Origin: Dolomitihabitans soli
Lineage (GTDB): Bacteria; Actinomycetota; Actinomycetes; Streptosporangiales; Streptosporangiaceae
Length of the DNA stretch: 64,000 nt
Direction: 5' to 3'
Assembly (NCBI RefSeq): GCF_022213955.1
Contig: NZ_JAKNTW010000024.1
Coordinates: forward strand, 146,048 to 210,047
Both the position numbers and the translations under genes were made by a program. Shown one piece after another: positions 15,043-23,672 of the stretch. The number at the start of each line of letters is the position of its first letter. Position 1 is the first letter of the stretch. The notes under the pieces are model-generated. The model saw only the letters and a list, made by a program, of their open reading frames with translations, had not been told where the DNA came from and did not search any database.

Positions 15043-17448
15043 TCATCGATCTCCGGGACTCCCCGTGCGCCGCTCTGCGGTACGCGGGGAGTCTTCCCGT
15101 TCGGCGATGTCCGCCGAGTTCCTCAGGGCGTCCTCGGGCTCTGCCGGGGGTCGACCGGTAGTCGGCTGCCCGGTCGTGGCGCGGTCCCGGGCCACCGCCA
15201 CGGCCGCCTGGCCGAGGCTGATCCCGCCGTCGTTGCACGGCACCCGCCGGTGCACCAGGACGCGCAGCCCGTGCCGTTCCAGGCCGTCGACGACCGCGCC
15301 GAGCAGCAGCATGTTGCCGAACACGCCGCCCGACAGGGCCACCGTGCCCAGGCCGGAGGCCGCCGCGATCCGGCACACCGCCGTGACCAGGGCCGTGGCC
15401 AGCCCGTGGTGCACTCTCGCCGCGATGACTCCGGTGGGCACGCCCCGGCGCAGATCGGCCACGGCCGCGCGCACCAGGTCCGTGCTCCGGATCACGACCG
15501 GCGACGCGTCCGTGACACCGGCCGGGTAGCCGTCGCGGGTGCGGGGATCAGCGTGCTGTTCGAGGTCCATCGCCGCCTGTCCCTCGTACGTCACCGTGTC
15601 GCGGACGCCGAGGAGGGCCGCCACGGCGTCGAACAGCCGTCCGGCGCTCGACGTCACCGGCGCGGTCGCCACCGAGCCGGTGACCAGCGCGGACACGGCG
15701 GACCAGTGGGCCTCGTGGCGGCCGATGACGTCGAGACCGGCGGGCGGCTCCGGACCGTACGCGGCGTGCAGGTAGGCGGCGGTCATCCGCCAGGGCTGGC
15801 GGATCGCGGTCGCGCCGCCGGGCATCCGCACCTGTTCCAGATGGCCGGCCCGCTGGTAACCCGCCAGGTCGGCCACCAGCAGTTCGCCGCCCCAGACGGT
15901 GCCGTCGGGGCCGTACCCGGTCCCGTCGAACGCGACGCCGACGACCGGTCCGGCCTCGCCGTTGTCGGCCAGGCAGGACGCGACGTGCGCGTGATGGTGC
16001 TGCACCCCGACCGTCTCCACCCCGTCGAGCCCGAGCGCGTACCTCGTCGACGGGTACCCGGGATGCAGGTCGTGCGCGACCACGGCGGGATCGATGCCGA
16101 AGAGCCGCCGCAGCCGCGTGATCCCCTCGGTGAACGCGCGCAGCGTCTCATAGTCGCCCAGATCGCCGAGGTGCGGGGAGATGATCGCGTTCCGCCCTTG
16201 GAGCAGGCAGAAGGTGTTCTTCGACTCGGCCCCGCAGGCGAGCACCGGCCGGGGCGACTCCCACGGCAGCGTGATCGGCTCCGGCGTGTACCCGCGGGCT
16301 CGCCGTACGGGCAGTTCCGCGCCGCGGAAGACCCTGACCACCGAGTCGTCGGCGCGGGAGTGGATCGGCCGGTCGTGGCAGAGGAAGGCGTCGGCGACGC
16401 CGCGCAGCCGCCGCAGCGCGTCCTCGTCCCGGTGGGCGATCGGCTCCCCCGAAACGTTCCCGCTGGTCAGCACGTACGGCCGGGCCAGCTCGCGGGAGAG
16501 CAGGTGGTGCAGCGGCGTGTACGGCAGCAGCATCCCGAGGACCCCGCCGCCCGGTGCCACCGACGGCGCGACCCGGCGGCCGGGACGCCGCGCCAGCAGC
16601 ACGATCGGCCGCCGCCCTCCCGAGAGCAGCGCCGCAGCGGCATCGTCCACCTCGCACAACTCCCGTACGGCGGGCAGGTCCGGCGCCATCACGGCGAACG
16701 CCTTGTCCTCCCGGCGCTTGCCGGCGCGCAGCGCGGCGACCGCGGTCTCGTCGGCGGCGTCGGCGGCGAGGTGGTAGCCGCCGAGCCCTTTGACGGCGAT
16801 GACGGCCCCGGCCGCGAGCCGGGCGGCCGCCGTCACGATCGGGTCGCCGGGGATCACCGCGCCCTCCGGCGTACGCAGCACGAGGACCGGGCCGCACGCG
16901 GGGCAGCACACCGGCTGGGCGTGGAAACGCCGGTCGCCCGGGTCCGCGTACTCCCCCGCGCAGGCCGGGCACATGGCGAAGCCCGCCATGGTGGTGCTGT
17001 CCCTGTCGTACGGCACGGCGGTGACGATCGTGAAGCGGGGACCGCAGTTCGTGCAGTTGACGAACGGATACCGGTAGCGCCGGTCGGCCGGGTCGAACAA
17101 CTCGGCGAGGCAGTCGTCACAGGTCGCGGCGTCGGCGGAGACGAGCGCCTGCCGGGCCCCGCCGGGCACGCTCGGCACGATCCGGAATCCCGTGCCCCCG
17201 GTCGGGGGGATCGGCAGCACGCTCACCCGCTGCACGACGGCCAGCGCGGGCGCGCGCCGCCTTACCGCGTCCACCAGCGCGGTCACCGCGGACGGGGCGC
17301 CCTCCGCCTCGATGAACACCCCGGCGGCGTCGTTGCCGACCAGTCCCGCCAGGCCGTACCTGGCCGCCAGCACGTGCACGAACGGCCGGAACCCGACGCC
17401 CTGCACGATCCCTTCGACCCGGATCAGGGAGCGCACCCGCCCGTCCAC
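15043..17448 (-). CDS. hypF: carbamoyltransferase HypF
   Basis: HypF (about 801 residues) converts carbamoyl phosphate to a carbamoyl group for HypE. Domains in order: acylphosphatase ('RVEGIVQGVGFRPFVH'), a four-Cys-pair zinc-finger region ('CDDCLAEL', 'CTNCGPR', 'CPACAGEY', 'CPACGP'), a YrdC-like nucleotide-binding domain ('VKGLGGYHLAADA', 'REDKAFAVM'), and a Kae1/TobZ-like carbamoyltransferase domain with 'VQHHHAHVASCLADN' and 'ALSGGVFGNMLLL'. GTG 17448 is the likely start, 3 bases after the upstream SIS-gene stop. The C-terminal ~45 residues are an Arg/Glu-rich tail beyond the family end. Confidence 0.93.
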   Translation of the reverse strand: MDGRVRSLIRVEGIVQGVGFRPFVHVLAARYGLAGLVGNDAAGVFIEAEGAPSAVTALVDAVRRRAPALAVVQRVSVLPIPPTGGTGFRIVPSVPGGARQALVSADAATCDDCLAELFDPADRRYRYPFVNCTNCGPRFTIVTAVPYDRDSTTMAGFAMCPACAGEYADPGDRRFHAQPVCCPACGPVLVLRTPEGAVIPGDPIVTAAARLAAGAVIAVKGLGGYHLAADAADETAVAALRAGKRREDKAFAVMAPDLPAVRELCEVDDAAAALLSGGRRPIVLLARRPGRRVAPSVAPGGGVLGMLLPYTPLHHLLSRELARPYVLTSGNVSGEPIAHRDEDALRRLRGVADAFLCHDRPIHSRADDSVVRVFRGAELPVRRARGYTPEPITLPWESPRPVLACGAESKNTFCLLQGRNAIISPHLGDLGDYETLRAFTEGITRLRRLFGIDPAVVAHDLHPGYPSTRYALGLDGVETVGVQHHHAHVASCLADNGEAGPVVGVAFDGTGYGPDGTVWGGELLVADLAGYQRAGHLEQVRMPGGATAIRQPWRMTAAYLHAAYGPEPPAGLDVIGRHEAHWSAVSALVTGSVATAPVTSSAGRLFDAVAALLGVRDTVTYEGQAAMDLEQHADPRTRDGYPAGVTDASPVVIRSTDLVRAAVADLRRGVPTGVIAARVHHGLATALVTAVCRIAAASGLGTVALSGGVFGNMLLLGAVVDGLERHGLRVLVHRRVPCNDGGISLGQAAVAVARDRATTGQPTTGRPPAEPEDALRNSADIAEREDSPRTAERRTGSPGDR
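15057..15093 (+). terminator. strong hairpin terminator between convergent genes
   Basis: GACTCCCCG (15057-15065) pairs perfectly with CGGGGAGTC (15085-15093), and the loop contains a second stem CCGC-TCT-GCGG. It lies 22 bases after the secreted-protein stop and inside the last codons of hypF, so it can end the + strand transcript and form in both directions; a TCTTCCCG tail follows. Confidence 0.65.
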
Positions 17449-17450
17449 GG

Positions 17451-18089
17451 TCAGGACGTCTCCGCCTGCTGGACCAGTTCCCACAGCACGTGGCAGAGCG
17501 TCGTCTGCGCCTCCTGGATCCGGTGCACCGACGAGGAGGGGACGACGAAGAGGTGGTCGACGAGACCGGGTTCCGCCATGCCGCCGCCTCCCGACCCGGC
17601 GAACCCGACGGTCACCATGCCGCGGCGTCTCGCCGCCTCCAGGCCCCGCAGCACGTTCACCGAGCCGCCACTCGTCGACAGACCCACGGCGACGTCCCCG
17701 CGCGTCCCCTGGGCGGCGAGCTGGCGGGCGAAGACCACGTCGAACCCGATGTCGTTGCTGAGCGCGGTGAGCAGCGCCGCGTCCCCGGTCAGTGAGATCG
17801 CGGGCAGGCCGCGGCCGCCCTCCCCGGGGGCGAGGAAGAGCTGGGCCAGCGCCTGGGCGTCGGTGCTGCTGCCGCCGTTGCCGAAGGCGAACAGCCGTCC
17901 CCCGCCCCGGAACGCGGCGGCGACCGCGCAGGCGCAGCCGGCCAGGGCCGGGCCGAGCCGGTCGAGCACGTCCCCGCGCAGCGCCACGATCTCTTCGGCC
18001 TTCGCCACGGTGGACCGGATGACCGCGTCGACCACGCTCTCGGCGTCGCCTCCGTGCTGGAACGGATACAGGATTCTGGCGCCTGTCAT
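17451..18089 (-). CDS. SIS-domain phosphoheptose-isomerase-like protein
   Basis: The 212-residue product is a single SIS domain of the GmhA type: 'GRLFAFGNGGSSTDAQALAQ' is the sugar-phosphate-binding loop, then 'AISLTGDAALLTALSNDIGF', 'VGLSTSGGSVNVLRGLEAAR' and a helical end with 'LCHVLWELVQQ'. True GmhA isomerises sedoheptulose 7-phosphate for heptose synthesis. Here the gene is embedded between a hypC-like gene and hypF in one operon, so a hydrogenase-related role is likely but unknown. The start overlaps the preceding stop (ATGA). Binding loop residues appear intact. Confidence 0.82.
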   Translation of the reverse strand: MTGARILYPFQHGGDAESVVDAVIRSTVAKAEEIVALRGDVLDRLGPALAGCACAVAAAFRGGGRLFAFGNGGSSTDAQALAQLFLAPGEGGRGLPAISLTGDAALLTALSNDIGFDVVFARQLAAQGTRGDVAVGLSTSGGSVNVLRGLEAARRRGMVTVGFAGSGGGGMAEPGLVDHLFVVPSSSVHRIQEAQTTLCHVLWELVQQAETS

Positions 18090-18289
18090 GCCGGGTCCCT
18101 TCCGAGCACCGCGATGGCCTCACCGGCGTGCACCAGGACGACGTCGCCGGCCCCGGCCTCGACCAGGGCCACGCTGATCTCGTCGCCGGTGTCCGTGATC
18201 GCGAGCCGTCCCGGCAGCAACTCGGTGACGCGGACGGGCGCCGCCGTGTCGGCGCAGGTGACGCAGCTGGGGCACTCGGACGGTGTCAC
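18086..18289 (-). CDS. HypC-like chaperone with N-terminal CxxC
   Basis: The 67-residue product has the HypC/HupF beta-barrel core ('APVRVTELLPGRLAITDTGD', 'VLVHAGEAIAVLG') but instead of the canonical Met-Cys start it begins 'MTPSECPSCVTCADTA', placing three Cys in a CxxCxxC array. GTG 18289 is used; it overlaps the upstream stop (GTGA) and its own stop overlaps the next start (ATGA). A parallel HypC with normal Cys2 is encoded at 9599-9871, so this one may be specialised, perhaps for metal or redox sensing. Confidence 0.75.
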   Translation of the reverse strand: MTPSECPSCVTCADTAAPVRVTELLPGRLAITDTGDEISVALVEAGAGDVVLVHAGEAIAVLGRDPA

Positions 18290-18873
18290 GGCCGTGCCTC
18301 GGTTCCGAGGAGCGCGGGATGTTCGCAGAACACATGGACCAGCTCCCAGAGGAGGTGATAGATCGTGATGTGGATCTCCCTGGCGATCCGCGGATCGTCG
18401 CTGCGCGCGGCGAGCAGGTGGTCGACGGCCGGCAGTCCGTCCGCGGCGGTCAGCGCGATCGTCAGCATGCCCAGCTCGCGTGCCGCCGCGAGCGCGTCCG
18501 CCACGTTGCCGCACCGGCCGTCGGTGCGGATCCCCACCGCGATGTCCTCCGGCCGGCCCAGCAGCCGCACCTGCGCGGCGAAGGCGGCCTCGTACCCGTG
18601 TTCCCTGGCGACACCGCTCAGCGCCGAGGCGTCGTTGGCCAGCGAGATCGCCGGCAGGGCCCGTTTGCCAACGACCACCGGGTGGGCGAACTCCACGGCG
18701 AGGTGCCCCGCGTCGGCGGCCGCCCCGCCGTTGCCGAAGGTCAGCAACCTGCCGCCGCGGTGGAACCGCCCGGCCATGTCCCGGGCCGCCCGGGTGACCG
18801 CCCCGGCGTCCTCGGCCAGGGCCAGCCCCGGCCCGGTACGGCGGGCGGAGGCGCTATCGAGCGTGGTGTCCAT
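18286..18873 (-). CDS. second SIS-domain phosphosugar-isomerase-like protein
   Basis: The 195-residue product is another GmhA-like SIS domain: 'GRLLTFGNGGAAADAGHLAV', 'PAISLANDASALSGVAREHG', 'AVGIRTDGRCGNVADALAAA', ending in 'IHITIYHLLWELVHVFCEHP'. It resembles the downstream SIS gene along its length but is clearly divergent (for example GIRTDGRC instead of GLSTSGGS in the second loop), so the two may form a heteromer in which one site is altered. It overlaps both neighbours by a few bases and is co-translated with the HypC-like gene. Confidence 0.8.
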   Translation of the reverse strand: MDTTLDSASARRTGPGLALAEDAGAVTRAARDMAGRFHRGGRLLTFGNGGAAADAGHLAVEFAHPVVVGKRALPAISLANDASALSGVAREHGYEAAFAAQVRLLGRPEDIAVGIRTDGRCGNVADALAAARELGMLTIALTAADGLPAVDHLLAARSDDPRIAREIHITIYHLLWELVHVFCEHPALLGTEARP

Positions 18874-19297
18874 CGGTGCTCCCCCTCGCCGTCAGGTTTC
18901 CGGCCGAGCCGGCGCCGTCGGGCAATAGCCGGGTCTCGATCAGCGGTGCCAGCCGGCTCAGGCAGTAGTCGAGCCGGTTACGGGTCCGCTCCAGGGTGCC
19001 CAGCCGGTTCGACAACTCGGTGCGCCCTTTGGCGGTGAGCGTGTAAATACGCCGTGCGGGACCCGAGCCGGACGGCATCCAGTCGGAACACAGGCAGCCG
19101 TGCCGTTCGAGCGACCGGAGCGCGCGGTAGACCGAACCGGTGTCGCCGTCGCCGACCCCGAACGGACGCAGCCGCTCGACCAGTTCGTACCCGTGGTCCG
19201 GCCGCTCGACCAGCAGCAGGAGCAGGCAGGAGCTCAGATAGTTTCTGGGTTCGAGACCGGCCACTCCCTGCCACCATTCCAACTCAATTAACGACAT
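18854..19297 (-). CDS. PadR family transcriptional regulator
   Basis: The 147-residue product has the PadR winged-helix core: 'NYLSSCLLLLLVERPDHGYE', 'GSVYRALRSLERHGCL', 'GPARRIYTLTAKGRTEL', followed by a dimerisation helix. It is the first gene of the hypF operon and overlaps the next gene by 20 bases, making it a good candidate for controlling hydrogenase maturation. ATG 19297 is preceded by a weak AT-rich leader. Ligand and operator are unknown. Confidence 0.87.
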   Translation of the reverse strand: MSLIELEWWQGVAGLEPRNYLSSCLLLLLVERPDHGYELVERLRPFGVGDGDTGSVYRALRSLERHGCLCSDWMPSGSGPARRIYTLTAKGRTELSNRLGTLERTRNRLDYCLSRLAPLIETRLLPDGAGSAGNLTARGSTDGHHAR

Positions 19298-19638
19298 ATC
19301 TGAATATAAATACTTTTGGCATGCGATGTCACAGCCACTAGATTATGGTTCACGGCATACCCTGGCGGAATATGCGAATAATCGCATCGGATGGTATGTC
19401 TAACGTCAAAATGCGACCGACCCCCGCACGACACACACAGTGGGATATCCATCTACACTTCGGCACCGGTGTCGCCGGCTCCGCTCACCCGGCACCGCCG
19501 CATCGAGCAGATCCTGCGCTGGTCACCGTGGCGACTCCGCCACCAAGCCACCGCCCGACGACGCCACTGCCGGCGCAGCCGCCGACCATGGTCTCAACGT
19601 GTCACTGGAGCACCGGGCCGACGCGAAGGCCGTGGGCT
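19298..19638. promoter_or_regulatory. promoter region of the PadR-hypF operon with a palindrome
   Basis: This 341-base gap holds an AT-rich stretch just upstream of PadR on the - strand (TATATT-like -10 in 19305-19320). At 19372-19387, ATGCGA-ATAA-TCGCAT is a perfect 6-bp inverted repeat, and another ATGCGA lies at 19321-19326; these are candidate PadR binding sites. From about 19440 to 19638 nothing is recognised. Confidence 0.4.
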
Positions 19639-20901
19639 TCACCGAGCCACGGGCACCTGGCTGTCGCGCCTGCCATCGTGGCCGTCCTCCCGCCTGTTCG
19701 CGCCGGAGGGGACGCGCAGCCGGCCGAAGGGGCGCCAGGCCACGCCCATGAGCACGGCCATCGCTGCCGCTGACACCCAGAAAGGTCCGGTGATGCCGAG
19801 CCAGCGGGCGATGAGCCCGCCGAGCAGGGCGCCCAGCGCCAGGCCGCCGACGGCGAACATCATGTACACGCTCTGGACGCGGCCTCGCAGCTCGTCGGGC
19901 ACGGTCCGCTGACGCAGGGTGACGCTCACCGCGCCCAAGATCGAGCAGTGGATGCCGAAGGCGATCAGGACCGGCCCGGCGACCCACTCCGTGCCGGCGA
20001 GTGCCAGTCCGACGTGCGTCAGCGTCTCGATGACCAAGCCGACCCGCAGCAGCAGCGAGTCGGAGAACCGCCGCTGGAGACGAGGGGCGATCATCGCACC
20101 GACCAGTGCGCCGACTGCGTACGCCGTGATGAGGAGACCGTAGCCGTATTCGTTGAGCCCGAGCCGTTCCCGGCTGTAGAGCACGAGGATCGAGAAGCCC
20201 GCCATGTAGGTGATGTTCATCAGGAACAGCGCGACGGTGAGCATCCGGAGCGCGGAGTGGTTCCACAGCCAGCGCAGGCCCTCGCCGATGTCGGCGCGTA
20301 CCGACCGCCGCTCGGCCGCCGGAGCGGCCCGCCGTACCCCGCGCAGGGTGGAGATCAGCACGGCCGCCAGCACGAACGTCACGGCGTTGATCCCGAACGG
20401 CAGCGCCGCCGCCAGCACGAACAGGGCCGCGCCCAGCGGCGGCGCGGCGAACTGGTTGACCGCGAAGAAGACCGTCTGCATGCGCGCGTTGGCGCGCGGG
20501 AGGTCCTCCGACTTCACGACCATCGGAACCAGCGTCCCCGAGGCGTTGTCGCCGAGGGTCTCGCACGTCCCGAGCAGGAACCCCGCGGCGTAGATGACCG
20601 GGATCGTCGCCACGTCCCGCCACACCGCCAGCGCCAGCACGCCCACGACCAGGCCGCGGAGCACGTTGACCACCACGATCAGCCACCGGCGATCGAGGCG
20701 ATCCACGAAGACGCCGCTGACCAGTGAGAACAACACCCAGGGCAACTGCTGGACGAACACAGCCAAGCCGACCAGCACCGGATCATCGGTGACCGAGGCG
20801 ACCAGCAACGGCGCGGCGGCCGCCGCTATGCCGTCGCCGATATTGGAGACGGTGGTAGCCGCCCACAACGTGTTGAAACTTCTGCCGAGTCCCGCCATCA
20901 T
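19639..20901 (-). CDS. MFS transporter, EntS/macrolide-efflux-like
   Basis: The 420-residue product has twelve predicted hydrophobic segments, starting 'LGRSFNTLWAATTVSNIGDG', with the MFS motif A region 'SGVFVDRLDRRWLIVVVNVL' and the second-half equivalent 'MFAVGGLALGALLGGLIARW', and 'LRQRTVPDELRGRVQSVYMM', typical of the MFS_3 (enterobactin exporter EntS, macrolide efflux) group. It probably exports a small molecule by proton antiport. ATG 20901 or 20898 can start it. No regulator or biosynthetic gene lies next to it, so the substrate cannot be guessed. Confidence 0.85.
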   Translation of the reverse strand: MMAGLGRSFNTLWAATTVSNIGDGIAAAAAPLLVASVTDDPVLVGLAVFVQQLPWVLFSLVSGVFVDRLDRRWLIVVVNVLRGLVVGVLALAVWRDVATIPVIYAAGFLLGTCETLGDNASGTLVPMVVKSEDLPRANARMQTVFFAVNQFAAPPLGAALFVLAAALPFGINAVTFVLAAVLISTLRGVRRAAPAAERRSVRADIGEGLRWLWNHSALRMLTVALFLMNITYMAGFSILVLYSRERLGLNEYGYGLLITAYAVGALVGAMIAPRLQRRFSDSLLLRVGLVIETLTHVGLALAGTEWVAGPVLIAFGIHCSILGAVSVTLRQRTVPDELRGRVQSVYMMFAVGGLALGALLGGLIARWLGITGPFWVSAAAMAVLMGVAWRPFGRLRVPSGANRREDGHDGRRDSQVPVAR

Positions 20902-21006
20902 CTGCGTCCTGTCGTTCAGTACTCGCCTGACACTTCGGTTGAGGTGGCATGGAAACGGCCACCACGTGATCCTTGGGAGTTTGTGAAGACACCTGAAGAT
21001 CGTGTG

Positions 21007-21366
21007 ATGGCCGTGGCTGACAGCGTAGACCCTGACGGCTGGTTGCTGATCTTAATAAAATCGATGAGCCGGATCGCGGGCCGGTTCGGGCGCGTGCGCC
21101 CCGCCGTACGTCTGGCGCCTGCCATCGCGGTGGCGCTGCTGGTCCTGCTGGTCCCGAGACTGGAGGCGGTCGCCGCCCGGCTCGCGGTGATCAGCTACTG
21201 CGTCCCGCTGCTCGCGATCGGCCCGATCATCCTGGTCGTCTTCGGCGGGTTCCGCCACGACGAGCTGTGGGCCGGCATCGTGGTCGTCACCGCTGTGTCG
21301 ATCGTCGGGGTCGTGGAGTCACTCGTCCTCACCCGCTTCGGACGGCTCGCCGCCGACGATCACTGA
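21007..21366 (+). CDS. small membrane protein resembling part of an ABC permease
   Basis: The 119-residue product has about three hydrophobic helices. The stretch 'RLAVISYCVPLLAIGPIILV' followed by 'VFGGF' resembles the inner-membrane loop region of SsuC/TauC-type ABC permeases, but the protein is less than half their length and lacks partner ATPase or binding-protein genes. It could be a degraded permease or an independent small membrane protein. A GTG at 20944 would add 21 residues; ATG 21007 has no strong ribosome binding site. Confidence 0.4.
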   Translation: MAVADSVDPDGWLLILIKSMSRIAGRFGRVRPAVRLAPAIAVALLVLLVPRLEAVAARLAVISYCVPLLAIGPIILVVFGGFRHDELWAGIVVVTAVSIVGVVESLVLTRFGRLAADDH

Positions 21367-21373
21367 CCTGCGG

Positions 21374-22180
21374 TCAGGTGCGGGCGACGACCCCCAGGAT
21401 GCCGGGAAGGGTGAAATCGACGGCGACCTCGTCCTCGTCCTCGCCCGGACGCCATGCCTGGACCGGGACGATCCCCGGCTCCAGCACCTCCATCCCCGCG
21501 ACCAGCTCCGCCAGGTCCTTCGGGCCGCGCGAGGTGATCGATCCCGTGGTCGTCGAGCGGTAGACCCGCTGGCCCGCCTCCTGCACCTCGGCGCTGACGT
21601 CGCCTTCGAAGGCGTGGGTGATGACCAGGTAGCTGCCGGGGGCGAGCCGCTCGCGGAACGCGGTCGTGACCCTTTCGACCACGGCGTCGTCGGAGACGAA
21701 GTGCAGCATCGAGACCAGCAGCACGGCGACCGGCCGGTCGAAGTCGACGACGTCCTCGATCTCCTCGTTGGCCAGCAGATCCTCGGGCTCCCGCATGTCC
21801 GCCTGCACGACTCTGGTCCGCGGGTTGTCGGCCAGCAGCGCCCGGCCGTGCACCAGCACGATGGGATCGTTGTCGACGTAGACCACCTGGGCGTCGGGCG
21901 CGGTGCGGTGCGCGATCTGGTGCACGTTCTCCCGGGTCGGCAGTCCCGAGCCGATGTCGAGGAACTGGCGCACTCCCTCGGCGGCCAGCAGTTCGACCAC
22001 CCGTGACAGGAACGCCCGATTCGACCTGGCCATCTCCCGGATGCCCGGCACCACCTGGATGAACTGCTCAGCCGCCGCCCGGTCCGAGGCGAAGTTGTCC
22101 TTGCCGCCCAGGTAGTAGTCGTACATGCGGGCAACGCTCGGAACGGTCGGATCGATGCCCACCGGCGCGTGCTCGCTCAT
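21374..22180 (-). CDS. SAM-dependent methyltransferase, DUF574 (Methyltransf_19) family
   Basis: The 268-residue product begins 'MSEHAPVGIDPTVPSVARMY' and 'DYYLGGKDNF', the hallmark of actinobacterial DUF574 proteins. The SAM-binding motif is 'VRQFLDIGSGLPTRENVHQI', followed by 'VVYVDNDPIVLVHGRALL'. Genomes of Streptosporangiales carry dozens of these; substrates are unknown. ATG 22180 has GTGGGG upstream; an in-frame ATG at 22231 would add 17 residues. Confidence 0.88.
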   Translation of the reverse strand: MSEHAPVGIDPTVPSVARMYDYYLGGKDNFASDRAAAEQFIQVVPGIREMARSNRAFLSRVVELLAAEGVRQFLDIGSGLPTRENVHQIAHRTAPDAQVVYVDNDPIVLVHGRALLADNPRTRVVQADMREPEDLLANEEIEDVVDFDRPVAVLLVSMLHFVSDDAVVERVTTAFRERLAPGSYLVITHAFEGDVSAEVQEAGQRVYRSTTTGSITSRGPKDLAELVAGMEVLEPGIVPVQAWRPGEDEDEVAVDFTLPGILGVVART

Positions 22181-22246
22181 CCCCACAGCCCCTCCGTCGT
22201 CACGACGGATCATACCGAGGTCGTGGATCATCCGGCCCTTCCGGTG

Positions 22247-23347
22247 TCACGTGTGACCGCGCACGACGGCTCTGGTCTCACGGGCGAGCTGGACTTCCTC
22301 GCGTGCCTCGACGACGAGGACGGGAACCACGGCGTCGTCCGCGCTGATCGGGCCGTCCTGGTCACGGTTGCCGATCACCGGAGGGGCGACGCCGAGCGAA
22401 CGCAGCCGACGGCACACCGCGTCCCGTACCTCGGGCTGGTCCCAGCCGATCTCCCCGGTGAACACCAGCGCGTCGAGGCGGTCCAGCGACGTGGCCGCGG
22501 CGGCGATCTCCCGGCTCACCCGGTGGGCGAACACGGCCAGGGCGAGCCCCGCGTCCCGGTCGCCGTCGCGTTCGGCCGCGACCAGTTCTCTGGTGTCTCC
22601 CGACAGCCCGCCGGACAGGCCCAGCAGCCCGGACTCGCGCCACAGGCCCCTCCGCAGGTCGTCGAGAGAAAGCCGGTCCTCGGCAAGCAGCCAGAGCAGC
22701 ATGCCGGGGTCGACGCTGCCCGAGCGCCTGCTCATCGGCACGCCCTCCAGCGGCGTGAACCCCATGGAGGTGTCCACGCTGCGCCCGCCGGCCACGGCGC
22801 ACACCGACGCGCCGCCGCCCAGATGGGCGAGCACCATCCGCGTCGCGGCGACGGGCGTGCGGAGCAGTTCCGCGGCCCTGTCGGCCGCCCAGGCGTAGGA
22901 GAGGCCGTGGAAGCCGTATCGGCGCAGGCCGTACGTAGCGCGCCAGCTCGCGGGCAGCGGGTAGACCACGGCGGCCTCCGGCAGACCGGCGTGGAAGGCG
23001 GTGTCGGGGCACACCACGTGCGGGATGGCGGGCAGCAGCCGGCGGGCGGCGTCCAGCAGGGCGAGGGCCGGGGGCAGGTGCAGCGGCGCGAGGCCGGTGA
23101 GCCCGCCGAGCAGGCCGGCCACCCGGTCGTCGGCCACCAGCGGCCGCACCACCACGTCGCCGCCGTGGACCAGACGGTGCCCGACGGCCGCGACCTCCGT
23201 GCGCCGGTCGAGGAAGTCCGCCAGCGCGTCGTGCGCCTCCACGTCGTCCGGCGCGTGCGGGAGACGCGCGCTGTCGAGCACGTCGTCGCCGTGCAGGAGG
23301 TCCAGCCGCAGGCTGGAGGAGCCCGCGTTCACCGCGAGCACGGTCAT
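22247..23347 (-). CDS. ackA: acetate/propionate kinase family protein
   Basis: The 366-residue product matches acetate kinases: 'VLAVNAGSSSLRLDLL' at the N-terminus, 'GHRLVHGG', 'DTAFHAGLPEAAVVYPLPAS', 'RRYGFHGLSYAWAADRAAEL', 'LAHLGGGASVCAVAGGRSVD' and 'TSMGFTPLEGVPMSRRSG'. It would interconvert acetyl phosphate and acetate with ATP. Neither phosphotransacetylase nor phosphoketolase is adjacent, though one of them normally supplies acetyl phosphate. ATG 23347 places the conserved start one residue in; ATG 23368 is an alternative. Confidence 0.88.
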   Translation of the reverse strand: MTVLAVNAGSSSLRLDLLHGDDVLDSARLPHAPDDVEAHDALADFLDRRTEVAAVGHRLVHGGDVVVRPLVADDRVAGLLGGLTGLAPLHLPPALALLDAARRLLPAIPHVVCPDTAFHAGLPEAAVVYPLPASWRATYGLRRYGFHGLSYAWAADRAAELLRTPVAATRMVLAHLGGGASVCAVAGGRSVDTSMGFTPLEGVPMSRRSGSVDPGMLLWLLAEDRLSLDDLRRGLWRESGLLGLSGGLSGDTRELVAAERDGDRDAGLALAVFAHRVSREIAAAATSLDRLDALVFTGEIGWDQPEVRDAVCRRLRSLGVAPPVIGNRDQDGPISADDAVVPVLVVEAREEVQLARETRAVVRGHT

Positions 23348-23461
23348 GGGGTCCGCCGCTACGTCCATCAGGTCCCGCTACCCGGCCACCGGGTGGTCAA
23401 CCCGCGTTCCGGTCACGCGCTGTGGAGGCGCAGGTCGGATTCGGTGACGTAGCATGGTGGT

Positions 23462-23644
23462 ATGAGGCGAAAGGCAGCTGCCGCTCTGGCGATTCTGGCC
23501 GTGCTCGCCGTGGCGGCGATCGCGGTCACGGTCACCATCGATCGTGGCTCCGACGCCGGCGCCGGGGTGGAGAACACCCGCTCCGCCGACGACATCGCCA
23601 CCTACTGGACCGACGAACGCAGGCGCGACGCCTCTCCAGGGTGA
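23462..23644 (+). CDS. 60-residue secreted or membrane peptide resembling a serine-protease propeptide
   Basis: The product has a single hydrophobic helix ('AAAALAILAVLAVAAIAVTV') and a short tail with 'DDIATYWTDERRRDASPG'. The 'YWT(D/E)xRxR(D/S)A' motif also occurs in the prepropeptide of the neighbouring trypsin-like peptidase ('ILDYWTETRMRSATAEP'). It may be the 5' remnant of a duplicated protease gene or a stand-alone peptide. Immediately after the stop, TCTCCAGGATGACGCA-type 16-bp units occur twice. Confidence 0.45.
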   Translation: MRRKAAAALAILAVLAVAAIAVTVTIDRGSDAGAGVENTRSADDIATYWTDERRRDASPG

Positions 23645-23672
23645 CGCATCTCCAGGATGACGCAGAGGCGCG

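Noticed and set aside
15250..18177. 975-residue + strand ORF opposite hypF
   Set aside because: Shadow of hypF and the SIS genes; no recognisable domain.
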